In this document: piece by piece, positions 45,801 through 57,928 of the stretch
Layout of the letters: every line of letters starts with the position of its first letter
How positions within the stretch are numbered: the first letter of the stretch is position 1
Assembly: GCA_003640385.1 (NCBI GenBank)
Contig: RCAB01000010.1
Span: 248,001 to 312,000, forward strand
Source: Setaria digitata
Taxonomy: Eukaryota > Nematoda > Chromadorea > Rhabditida > Setariidae
Reading direction: 5' to 3'
Length of the DNA: 64,000 nt
The notes under the pieces: generated by a model
What the model saw: the letters and a program-made list of their open reading frames with translations, nothing else
Told to the model about the DNA's origin: nothing
Database searches by the model: none
Position numbers and translations under genes: made by a program

Positions 45801-48338
45801 GATTTCCGCTAGAGAACTCTCAAATTTCTCCCTTAAATTTGCTTTTTGAAGATGCAATTTAAATCACTTCTGGATTAGGTTTAAGTTCACGATATGCAGT
45901 TCTACTAAATTGATTTTATTCACTAACAATTTAGATGAACTAATTCCAAAAGTTAGAAAGACTTTCATAAACTCTTGGAAATTTTGCCCTAGTCAGTCAC
46001 TTAAGAAAAATTTGTTGTGAAAGAACTCTGTGCTTGCTTTTATGCACTTTGCAAGTTCATTGATAGAAGACTTTTCGTTAACTGTTAGTCTTTCTATCAA
46101 ACAAAAAAACTTTAAAAAAAGAATTTGAGACCATACAGTTTGAGCAAGAAATGTAGACGGGTAACTGCATCATGTAATTTGTTATGAAGTTCGAAATCCA
46201 AGAAATCATCAAACAGTCACATGTACATGTATTCTAGTTACTCTGACAAGCAGGAGATGATTGAGACTGGTTAAAAGGATTTTTATGCTCGCGATTGAGT
46301 CACCTTGAGCCTTATAATTTCGTTATCCTGTAATTTTAACTGATTAAAATGAGCAGTTAGGAATATGTCCCATAACAAATTATTCCATGCTTTATTAAAT
46401 CTGAGTTATTTTTCTCAGTTATCATTCGTACAGTATTTTTAAACATTCCCTAGATTTTATAGACTTAACTGGAAGTAATGACAGGAGCTTTATTTTTATT
46501 TTTTTTTGGAATTTCAGGATATTAATCGCATTCAATATCTTGAAATATTCTTTAAACCTTATTGCCGTTCTTAGCGAACTTAAGATACGGCTGTGTTTTT
46601 ATTTCTGAAAGTTTCATTCATTTGTTGAAGTTTAGTTGTAACAAACAGAGAACAGTTTTGCCTTTTTTTTTTTGCGAAATTTTGATTCCATTTTATTTTC
46701 GTATGAAATTCTAGCTGCAACGAAAAAAGAAGCAGTAAAATTACAGAAACTTTGTGTTCGATCTGTTTAATCCGTCTAAAAATGGAAATATGTTTGAAGC
46801 AAACGTAAAGTGAACCAAAGTTGCAGCTAATTTTTCTTTAAAACATTGAAATAATTAGTTTGCAAATATTTGAATCAAAGTAAAATGAATAGTTTAAATA
46901 ATTAATTAAATCATTTAAATAACCACTAGATTGAGATTATATGGTACTTGAAACTGTACGAAAGACAAACTAAATCATGCTAATAATTTTGTTTCTGGAA
47001 GAAGCGGATAAAAATGCATGATTTCCATAATATTTCACTGCTAATTAATTGAACTAAAACCATGTATATCTCCTTCCCTAGGGAAAAGAGGCTTTTAATC
47101 ACATTCACTCATCCTTAGACATACGCAGTTCATTCCAATTTCTGACGATCAGTTCGGCGAAGCAGTTTGATTCTGGGAATTTGTGAGACTGATGTGGTGC
47201 TGGGGTTGCTCAAAATTAAGCTATCTTCAAGTCGGTTGGTTAAGGTTTTCTGTTCTGGGAGTTGTCTCACAAAGATGCCCTTCACTCGTTGGTCTAACCC
47301 AGTACCTCCAATTTATTGTCAAAAGATATAGCATTTTGGAAAGACTCCTTCACTAGCACAATTCGGGATTGGGCTGAAACTGCAGTCAAGTAATACTATA
47401 GAGAAAAACAGGTCAGATGAAGTTGAATTTCCCTCAGTAAAACCTATGTTTATGTTTATTTGATATGGTATAATTTGAAACTATTTTTCTCCTCCATTGA
47501 CGATTTTTTGTCTTTTAAAACTCTCGCACGGATTTTTTTATGTGCAAGGAACATCTCTCAAACAGTGGCACAAAATTATTCGCTTTTTACAAAACACTCA
47601 GTTTCTTCCTCAAATAGAGCCATAATTAATATTTTCCTTTGCAGCTTGTTAAAAAAAAAATTCTACGCCCAATTATAAAAATTTTTATTACGGGTTAAAT
47701 AAAAGTGTAAAAAAATAAGCATTCTGCTGCAATAATCGAAGGAATATGTCGAAGGCATGTTTTTAAAAAAAAACGTTTAAAAGTAATGTAAGATGTGCTA
47801 AATATCTATTTTTCAGTGAGGTATCACAAAAATATTTAAAATCATGACAGCTTATAAAAAAAAAGCTAAGATCAAAAATTTGAGTAGAATTTTCTTAAAA
47901 TATAAAATCGAAATGTTTATCATTTTAAAGCATATAAACTGTTCTTTGATAGCAAATTATTAAGAACTTTGAAAGATTTCTAATGATAATTAGAGCTGCA
48001 AAGCATAAACCATGACGAAACTTACGAAAATATATATGAAAAGTTTTTGCTTTAAGATAATATAAAAAAACAAAAATAAAAAGCAAAAACTGGATATACT
48101 GAATTAAAATTCTATAAAATTGTTTTAAGGAACTCTCTAGAAGCTCGTGATAATTTCAGAAATTGTTCCTAATGCTCCTTAAAGAAAAAATAATGTGCAA
48201 AAGTACTGCGCGATTGTAAAAACACTAAATTGGGACTTAATGAAATTCCTTTTTTATTCTTTCCGAGCAATGGCAATGACAATTTTCATTTTGTGGATAA
48301 GAGTTGTGGGTAGCACGGGAAGTTTTCCATTACTACGT

Positions 48339-48383
48339 GATGTAGTAGTAATAGTAATAGTAATTGTAGTAGAATTGTAGTAG
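48339..48383. repeat. Imperfect GTA/GTAATA trinucleotide repeat
   Basis: Repeated GTA and ATA triplets, interrupted twice by TTG. Simple repeat. Confidence 0.8.
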
Positions 48384-50832
48384 CCGATGAGCAGGAAGCC
48401 ACATTATTAGTGGAAGCAGCATTCTGAATTGCAAGCGATTCAATTATTGAAGGCTGCAGCAATGAAATTTGAGTTTGTATAATTCAAACTTCACCCGAAG
48501 AATAGACCATTAATTCAAAGGCACGTGGAGTAAGTTGTTAGGGAAGGACCGTTTTAAGAGAAATTTCCGAAAATTTTGAATATTTAGAAAGGAAGTGATG
48601 TTACGGGGAAGAACTGCACATTCAGTTGTATTCATCGTGCAGTCTATCATGAAGAATTGCATTTTAAAATTAAATAATTATTCAGGTGTCTGTTTAAACT
48701 CTAATTAAACTAAAACAGAGCAACTGCGAAGTAAAAGCATGTAAAACGTATAGGCTGATTATGTTATAGCGACAAGGTTAGAAGCAAAGGAACATAAGTG
48801 AATTGGTCCAAATCAGCAAGTAATCAAATAGAAAGTTTTATTAAAGAAAAAAAGTGATCAAAGCAAAGCTAATGAAACTGTGGATATTTTTTTTCACTCA
48901 ACTTTTGTTTTTATTCCTTTCTGCCAGAATCGAAATTACTGCTTAATTAATAAACAATTATTCATGTGACAATCTATCAGTGTGAGAACAGAACGGATGA
49001 AATGAATTCCTTGTCCTCCTCTGGCAGTTTTAATGTTAAAAAAAGCAGTTTATCGTGCAAAATCCATAAATCTTTTTCTCAAGCTCCAATTTCAGTAACG
49101 CAGAGTCATGAACTATCCCACTCTAGAGGAGCAAGATGCATTATGTAGCTCCATATCACTAGACTTATGAAACGTTGCAAGGCTGCTGAATGAATACTAA
49201 GCAGGAAGTTTTGCTCAAAAGATGTCAAACAACAAATACGGTGCAGTAACAAATGAATTTCATCAAGTTATTCTTCCATTCTTTGTGTCGTTTTATGTAA
49301 ATAAGTAAATATCTCATTCACAGTCATGTTTCATTTCCAGCTTATGCAGAAATAACTTATGGCAGAGGCCCCGATACCACTGCTTCATTTACATCTCCTG
49401 AAGGGATGACGAGAGCGAAACAAAGACATTATTACATAAAACACTGACAGTATCAAATAATAACCGTCCAAACTACTACACAGTTTAATGTAAATTTTTT
49501 TACATGAAGTTAGTGCTGCCTTCTCCAGATGGAATTAAGAAGAAAGACTTTACTGATAATTTTCAGAAATCTAACCAATTAAAGGTCCTTTCTAGTTGAT
49601 ATAGATTTATATTTCAAAAAGAAAATTGTTGAAAATTACTGGGCTTGATTATCTTAGTTATACATATTCAGTAAGGGAGGTAGTGAAAAAGTTTCAATAC
49701 CCTGCTGCTGTTGCTCAGAAGTTTTCTAAAGTCCATCACCTGGAATTTACGGAGTAAGTCGAAATTTCTAGACTTTTGTGGAATATTTTTCGTGTAAATT
49801 TAAATATTTATGAACCAATTGGTTTAGAATTTCAAAGTTCTTTACACAGTAGTCTAGCTTATATCTAAAAAATTTATTTTGAGAACCTTGATAAACTGAT
49901 AAACCGAATGATCTGTTTCTAGTGTAAAAGGAGTAATATTTTAACAGGATTAAAGTGTATACAAGATTTGAAAAACAATAAGATAAAAGTCAGTCTCTAC
50001 AAAAATTTCTGACAGTTACGTTATATTCCATCAAAAAATTATCGAGAAGGATGTTTTGATGACAACAGTGATGATCTCGATTTTAATATTACAAAAAGCG
50101 TTTGTCAAAGTAGTTAATTTCCTTTGTTTATCATTTCTATCACTTTTGTTACATAAGCTGTCCCTTTTCTGTGATAACAGATAGTCTGACATATAAATTG
50201 AACATTTGTTCCCCTATTCAAATTCATGCGTTTTTTTTCGCTGTTAAATGCTTTAAATCTGATTTAGTGGCGATAATACTTAGCTGTTCCTGTAGTGGTT
50301 CATTTACACGGTTCAACTTCGGGAATTCTGCCTTGTAGTGTAATCTTATGGAAAACATAGTATCAGTAGAATCGTTAGTTCTGTTGATATTAAAATATGG
50401 TGTTTCTTGCTTAAAGCTCCCAACATGCATCAGATGTTGCCTTAAGACTGCACACGATTCGGTCTGAAGAGAGCGGAAATGGATATGTTTAGCTCTGGCG
50501 GTTTTGCTGAGAGGAATGCGTCTCCTTTAAAAACGACGGGAAATTGAACTTCTCGCTTGCAAAAACAAAGTGATTCATTTTTCAATTGTTCGGCAGTTTT
50601 TCCGTTATTCTTCTTCGTCTGTTATGTTCAGATTTGTATATGTCCTGTTCCCATTAATGATTTTCCATAATTTATCTTCCCCTGCCCCTCCCCTCCGCCT
50701 TAAACAGTAGTCATATATTATTGGATTGATTTGTGTCTCTCAGAATGTTTCGCGGTACTGGGTCAACAGCGCTTTTCTTTCTGATTTACTTATCTTTTGC
50801 AATTGATTAATGATCAATTTTCTCGTGCTTTA

Positions 50833-51152
50833 TTTGCTATTTGTTCAATAGATTGAGGACAATATCTTTTCGTCCCCACCTCTCTGATTGGTATTAAGTC
50901 TGTCAGTAATTATGTTTAGAGGTAGCAAGTAAACAACTCGCTTCGATGCTATGCTTCTCACATTGCAGAAAGCCTTTCTCTTCTAGCCATCCCTCTCACT
51001 TTCGCAACAATTCTGTCTATCACATCAGTTTTATTCGGTTTTCCTTCTTCCACTCATGATCCCGATACAAGATATGCTTTTTGCTATTTGTTCAGTAGAT
51101 TCAGGACAATATCTTTTCGTTCCCCAGCTCCTTGGTTGGTATTAAGTCTGTC
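50833..51152. repeat. Pair of diverged direct repeats of about 72 bases
   Basis: 50833-50904 and about 51078-51152 share TTTGCTATTTGTTCA, then AGGACAATATCTTTTCGT, then TTGGTATTAAGTCTGTC, with scattered differences. The copies are in the same orientation about 245 bases apart. They could be the ends or internal repeats of a decayed mobile element. Confidence 0.7.
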
Positions 51153-53716
51153 GGTTTTCTAAAGTCTCTAATAGCAGAATATCGCAGATTACTTCCGTTC
51201 GTTCTGTTATGTCTTCGCTTCAGTAGATTTAATTTAAAGCTTAAGAAGCCTTTTGATTTTAATAAGTTCATACATTTAATTATCCTATCCTTCCTGATAC
51301 AGTATTTTTTTACAGTGCGTTTTCCTCAACATAAATTAAATAGTGCTGTACTGAATGGCAAGTTTTTTTGTTGTTTCATTTCCATATAGATTCTGCCAAA
51401 AAATGATTTTAATTAATATCACTTTTATTATTGCAAATGCATAAGAACACCATCATCAGCTACAAGTAATTTGTAAAGATGATCAAGGGTATTAGTTAAA
51501 ACAAAAATGTTGATCGCGTGATGATTTTGGATAAACTGGAATTTTTGACATTATTGGATGCTGTCAGTGAGAAGGAATCTGACAAAATTAAAAAAACCAT
51601 GATGATGTGGATTACAAATTTGGCGATAAAAAAGGTGCAAGGTATTGGGAATCGTAGCACAGAGACAAATTGCATCCACTGGAATAGAAATTGCACAAAT
51701 TTACTCCGGTATCCGTTTTTAGGATTTTAATCACCAACATATATCAATGCCAATTTTGCAGTGACAGTGTCGAATTTAGTGACAGAGATAGACGCACACA
51801 GGCTGCCTTTTTATCTTTTTTGATTTGCTGCCGACCGACCCGTCGTCGAAATCAGAAAAGGTGTATTGACTGTTATTTTCATCTTGTTTTTACTTCCTGC
51901 TTCTCTTTTCAGAAATTTCCTTTCCTTCTGTTCGGAAAATCTCATAGAAAATAGCCGCGCGGAATATTCTTACGCCTTCGTTCCTACATTTCCTCATCAC
52001 CATATCGTTTTTTGAATTATTTTCCATTCTCCTCACTATTTCAATTTTTTTGTGTGACGAGAGTCATGTGCATTGTCTTTAATTTTAAAACGGGTTGAAG
52101 GTATTCCACTCGTTTTTTTTGTAAGTCTAATTAGCAAAATTTCTGCTCATGTTCCTTGAAATTGATACTTATCACCACTAAATTTTTTTTGTAAACGACC
52201 GGCACCTCATGATGAATGTATATCTTGGACTCCTTTGAATTCGCTTCCAAATAATTTGGTGGTGAACTTGTAATACAATTTGATATTTTAAGTGCTTTAA
52301 AATTTCTGAAGACAATATTTTTTGAAATAGAGTACTTTTTTTATATGAACTATAAGAATTAGTGTTAAGGTTGAATATTGACTGCTTCCATTTATCCTTT
52401 TTTCTTGAGTATCACAAATTCCAGAATACACCTTAACAGAGATGAAACCGCTCATTGAATGATCATAAAAAGTAAATTCTACACATTTATAGAAAAACTG
52501 ATGCAGTTAGAAAATTTTTTCACATTTTCGGGAATATTGTCTTGTGAACAGTATTTCCGAACTGCAAACATGTCGAAAGTATTTATCATAAAAAATATTT
52601 ATGACGGGAAAAGACCATAATTTTAGAAGACATGAGAACAAAAGAGACGGACACGATAGATACTGCAGGATTTGTTCTGCTATATTTCGTTCCAAATCGA
52701 GAAATATTTTATTTGACGATTCTTTTAGATAAAATTGTAAATTATTAGCAATTATTTGTAGCATAAAAAAAATACAGTGAACGAATAAATAATGAGCATA
52801 ATGTTCAACATATCAGTCGTCTTGCCGTAATTTAAGCCCTATTAAATATTTGGAATTTGCAATAATAATTTCCAAATTTATTCGAATGAAATTTATACTT
52901 CGAAAAATATTTTTAAAGAAATGATTTGGTGGCCAAGAACAGGAATGAAATTGTATAGTTGCCAAAATAGATAAGAAGACACATGACTATTCAGTGCATA
53001 TTTATGTTCTGTTTGGAAGTGTTAACAATGTTTAATCAACAAAAAATTCAAAAGAGTGAATAGATAATTCAAATCTGATTTGTAGGATGGTGAGTGAGCC
53101 TTTACGGTGTAGCTGCCCAATGCTACTTTACTGCAAGTGGAGGAAATTACTATACTGTTCGTTAAGTATATCAGGCTTTAGGTGTAATTATAGTGAGATG
53201 AAATAATAGACTCTATAAGTTTAAAAGTACTAAAATCTGTTAAAATCTGGAAACAAAATTACAAGTACTGAGCAAAAGATAAAAGAAAAAAAGATGAAAA
53301 AACAAGAATTTCGGACCTCCCTTAGAAATACTTGTAAAAAGTTTTTAAACTAATTCATGAGTTACTTTTTCTGACCTCTTTTCTGAGACATTCATATCAA
53401 CCAGCTTTCTTGCGCACCTGTATTTCCGGAACCAATATTTGATGAAATTTCAGATATGTTATGGAAGTGATTTGTTTAAATTTCACTTCTTTCTTCAGAG
53501 TTAGGAAGGCTTTCGTTTTAGAACCATTTCAGTGCACTAATTACTTAATAGACGAGATAATATGCTCGCTATCCGATAGACTTCCTGAAATATATTTTAT
53601 GAATAAGACACTTGACCCTTATGTAAATACTATGTGGATTAAATGACTACAAAAAAAAAAATTAAGTTTTTGTTTAAGCGAATTTGAACTATTTTTCAGA
53701 GGAAGAATATTTGTCA

Positions 53717-56700
53717 ATGCGTTTGTCATTCAGTTTAGCAATCTTCACAGCACTGATGGCAAGTGTTATAATTCTTCATAATAATAGAGAACCAAACACA
53801 ACGTAGTACTACTAGTGGCAGCAGTCATTCACAGTTGCATTACTTTTTTTTTATGTGCCAAATCCAGCATTGGATGCAGAAGAAATCACTCACACGGATA
53901 CAATTTCTTTTATATTTATTGTTTACAGTAAAGGAAAACAGTGACATTCCACTGTTTTGGATTAGAAACTCTAGAAAACCGAATCACAACACACTTTCGT
54001 TTAATGTTTGTTTGTCCACCGTGATGACCTAATTGCCTCCTGCAATGGTGATATAGGCAAATGGATGAAAGAAATATTATGGGCATCAAGTTGATATATG
54101 AACAAATAACTAGCACCTGCCATTGCAGGCAGAGTAGAGATATTAGACTGCAAATATATAATTATATTCATGAATTTTTAAAAGAATCTGAGCAAGAAAG
54201 TTCCGAAGTGCACTCAGTAAAATGAATATATAGTAACTGTTCTGAATTAATGAATACTTTTAAAACCTCATTCGTTTTAATTTATAAATTCAGATAAGAG
54301 AAATATCATTCATTTCGTGTTACTCGTTGTAATTTTGAGATATATCATGCTCGCAGTGACAAAGTTTTTGGTACCTGTTCTTATTTTAGGAACACTCAAA
54401 ACTTTCAAAGTTTTTACTAAAATTCATATGAATTAACAACCAATATAAATTTTCGTTTTAGTCATACTATTTACTTTTCCAAAATTAAATTTTTTATTTC
54501 TCATTCTCAACTAAAATTAACTAGAATAAAGTTCGAAAGACGACTGATAATCTTTTGGTTCCCAAAAATATGTCAAATACTGGAAAAAATTAAAAACCAG
54601 CTTAAAGTCTACTAATTAAGTTAACTTATTAAATGTAATCATCACTCAAAAAAAACAAAGCAAAATGCTTCAATCTATTGCATACTACATTTTTCCAAGT
54701 CAGATAATTTTTGCCAACTAAGCAGCTTGATTTTTTTTTTGTCTGTGGAAAAGTATGTCCGAATAATGCTGCCAATGAGGCGGATGAAATTTATAAATTT
54801 TGCAGAACAGCGTCGGAAGCAATCTGTTGGACAATGGTATTCTCGGTGATCCATACGTTTACTGTGGCGACAATTATATTGAAGTAGGTTGATGAGTCAT
54901 TAAATTTAATCGAATCTTCGATGCAGAAATTTGTTAATGCGAGAACTTGCAAGGAATTCGTACTATAGTTTCTAATTTATAGAGCAGATATAGTTGAGTC
55001 TTACCTTTTCATTCTCTAAAGAATTTTAAATTGAAGTTTTGTTTCGGAAACTTTGTAGAAAATATGGAAGTAGCTATGCAGCAAACATTTTTTTCTTTCT
55101 TTTGGAGTAATTATTTTTTTGGTGCAAAATAATTCTAAATTTCAAAAATTTTCTGCAGATGTTAAACCTACAGTATGTCTTACTGTACTTAAGAAAACTA
55201 AATAATTTGAGACTTTTGAGTGAGGGGCATAATTTGAATGAAGAAACAAAACTGTAATAATAGTTCCCAATCTTAGGTAGTAATGGTTTAGAATTTGAAT
55301 TCTAGTTTGGAGCTAAAAAGCAAGAGATAATAAAATGTGAAGTCTGTTGTCATGAACAGAGGAGCTTTTATTCTGTAATTATAACTGCTATAATTAAGGT
55401 GCAATTTGAAACACGAAGTAGTTTCAAAGGACTCATATTTGTGGAAGACCACTTAGCAGATCCGTCGTGTCGTTCTATTGCCACAGAAAGCCTGAGCGAT
55501 CGAGGTCGAAATGCTTCCATTAGACTCGGATTCAAAAGTTGTGATGTTGAGAGAAGGCGATCGGTAAGATTTAGATTTAACGCGAACAATTCAAATGGGC
55601 AGACGATGCATTGCATAAAATCTTCTCAAATATAATAAGTTCCATATTTGTAATTTTGATTTTTATGTTATAGAATAACCCCCGTGGTATATATGTAACA
55701 GCATCACTCTTCTTGGCATTCCATCCTGAATTTCTCAGCAAAATTGACCGCGTCTACGTGGTCCAGTGTTTATACATGGAAATGGAAACAGTTTTCGAAA
55801 AACAAATACAAGTGAAGTCAGTTGATTAAAACAGACAACTGCTTTTTGAATTTTTGCTAAAAATATCAATCGCCGCTTTCTGCACAACAAGAATTGCGCA
55901 AATAGAATCACTAAATAAACTAAAAGACAAATAGAAGTCATATTCAGATGCAGTTCATATTCGTCGGATTTTGAGTGCATGAGGGCATTTATTTGTTCCT
56001 CTGTTGACTAAACTGGGGTTATTTTTGTACTTTCAAATTTTTTCGAAATCTTTTAAATTTTAGAATGAATGCCCCACCACTCCAAACAGAGCAAGTGCCG
56101 ATGCCAGTATGCAAATACGAGATTCTTGATGGGTCACCTACAGGACCGCCAGTATTTTATGCTGTAATTGGACAGATGGTGAATTTCAGGGACCATATTT
56201 CCAAAATTTTTGAGATATTATATATTTATGTTAATCTCAAAGACTACTGTGAAAAACTTGCATCATAAAGATGAGAATGTTTTTTTTACTGCATTTTTAA
56301 TTTGTTGTTTTTATACGATTTTTAAGGAACGAAAAAACAATATCAATCTCCTGAAGACATTACCTAGTAAGCCAATCCATAGATTAATTTTATAGGTTTA
56401 TCACAAATGGACATGTGAGACGGATACCGAGAATCAATTCTGTATGGTGGTGCACAGTTGTTTCGTAGATGACGGCAATGGGGATCGAGTTCAGCTGATT
56501 GACGAACAAGGGTAATTATGAACTTAAGTGATTTCAGTGCGCGATTTGTAAATACTCTTTCTTTTCTCTTTAAAAGCATTAAAGAATAAAGCATGAAAGG
56601 AAAAAAGAGCGAAGTAATTAGAAAATTTCATAAAATCCAAATATTTAAACGGTGACAACTCTAAATGATGTGTTACACCTTGTTTTTCCAATACAGATGT

Positions 56701-57928
56701 GCGAAGGATAAATATTTACTGCAAAATTTGGAATATGTGTCAGATTTAGTGGCAGGTAAAGAAGCACATGTTTATAAGTACGCTGATCGACAAAGTTTGT
56801 TTTTCGATTGCCAAATTTCCCTGACAGTAAAAGAACCAAATCAGGAATATTGCTCCGTATGCTTCAGTTTTCTACTTTTTAGATGATTTTTCAATCTCAT
56901 TAAAAAATCAAATATACATCTTTTTCAAATCGTCCTGCATGTGATGGCTTGAAACATTAGTAGTATTAATTATGGAAACTAACAATTTTTTTCCGGTTAT
57001 TCGTATTATCGCTTTCCAGTATCAAATTCCATAGACTGATTATCTTTCCAGCTTGAAAGAAAGAATAATCTATAAATGAACTTAGTCATCGTGTAATTGG
57101 ACATTTTTTTTTAGTTTGCTTCATCTGCATTTAGATTACAAATAATTTTTTCTTTTTCAGATAATTTAGGGAGCAGATGAAGTAAATTTTTAATTTAATT
57201 AGTTGCTAAAAAATTTAAATTTTAGATTCCAGTTTGTCCAGAGCCACCAAGGCGAAGACGCCAAGCTTTGTTCCCGTCAGAATCCCGAAGGCAAGGAGAA
57301 GCACTTAATCAAGGTAATGTTGGCTATTTCTTTTGTTTATTTTTGATTGAATTGAAAAATTCTAATTTTTCATTCCCTGCGAATTTTATACTTCATTTTT
57401 TTTCAATCAGGATCATTTTTTGTTTATCTCGAGGTAATGTTTATTTTGCGAAACACATTTCCAGAACGAAATTTATATATGAAAATTTATACATGCCCAC
57501 CTTAATCAATTAATCGTCCCAGACATTTCGTTTTCAAAAATAGAATTTTTGAAGCAATTTAAATATCATCAGCAGGACTGCTGTATAGTTTGCCACTCAA
57601 TTATAAATAATTGCAGAGGAATTTGAACTGGAAATGAAGTTCAGCATCCCAGACAACCAAATTCAAAAAGTCGGCTGGTTTGATGACAATTTCAGTATTT
57701 ACCAGGTCTCTCTTATTGTTAATTTTGGTTTCCTGTGCAAAAGGATTCCAAATCCAGTCAAAGGTCCTCCGCAATTTTTAGAGAAATATTTTTTAGGATG
57801 TATTCTGCATGTCATCAGTTGGCTTTGGCACAATTGCAGCCATGAATTTAATTATGGCCTCAACATCAGCGTTATTTTTCTATGGCAGTTGCAAACATTC
57901 ATTATGTAAAGTAATGGATCAACCATAA
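53717..57928 (+). CDS. ZP-domain cuticlin-like membrane protein
   Basis: Ten exons in phase: 53717-53764, 54806-54883, 55399-55563, 55674-55816, 56064-56178, 56396-56511, 56697-56856, 57226-57313, 57617-57705 and 57797-57928, giving 377 residues. The order is a signal peptide ([16 protein letters not shown]), then a ZP domain starting at Cys36 ([20 protein letters not shown]), a basic RRRR furin-type site at 284-287, and one membrane segment near 341-363 ([20 protein letters not shown]) with a short tail. Segments [35 protein letters not shown] and [20 protein letters not shown] are typical of nematode cuticlins. Family role: a secreted precursor cleaved at the furin site and polymerised through the ZP domain into cuticle or apical matrix. 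A TTTTTCAG acceptor lies 17 bases before the ATG, and an AATAAA at 58074. The first exon rests on its signal peptide and phase only, and the cuticlin subtype is not resolved. Confidence 0.92.

Larger units (their letters stand above)
42838..53696. other. About 10.9 kb AT-rich region without a confident gene
   Basis: It lies between the 5' ends of the glutamate receptor and the cuticlin-like gene, which point away from each other. No set of exons with consistent splicing was found. The blocks 47086-47400, 50440-50760 and 51960-52000 are somewhat richer in GC than their surroundings and may be decayed repeats. The minus-strand frame 50224-50430 and the plus-strand frame 51518-51730 have no recognisable family. 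A pair of similar 72-base segments near 50.9 and 51.1 kb and a GTA-rich repeat are listed separately. Confidence 0.55.

Noticed and set aside
50224..50430. 68-codon minus-strand frame with fairly balanced composition
   Set aside because: No recognisable family, start context or neighbouring exons.
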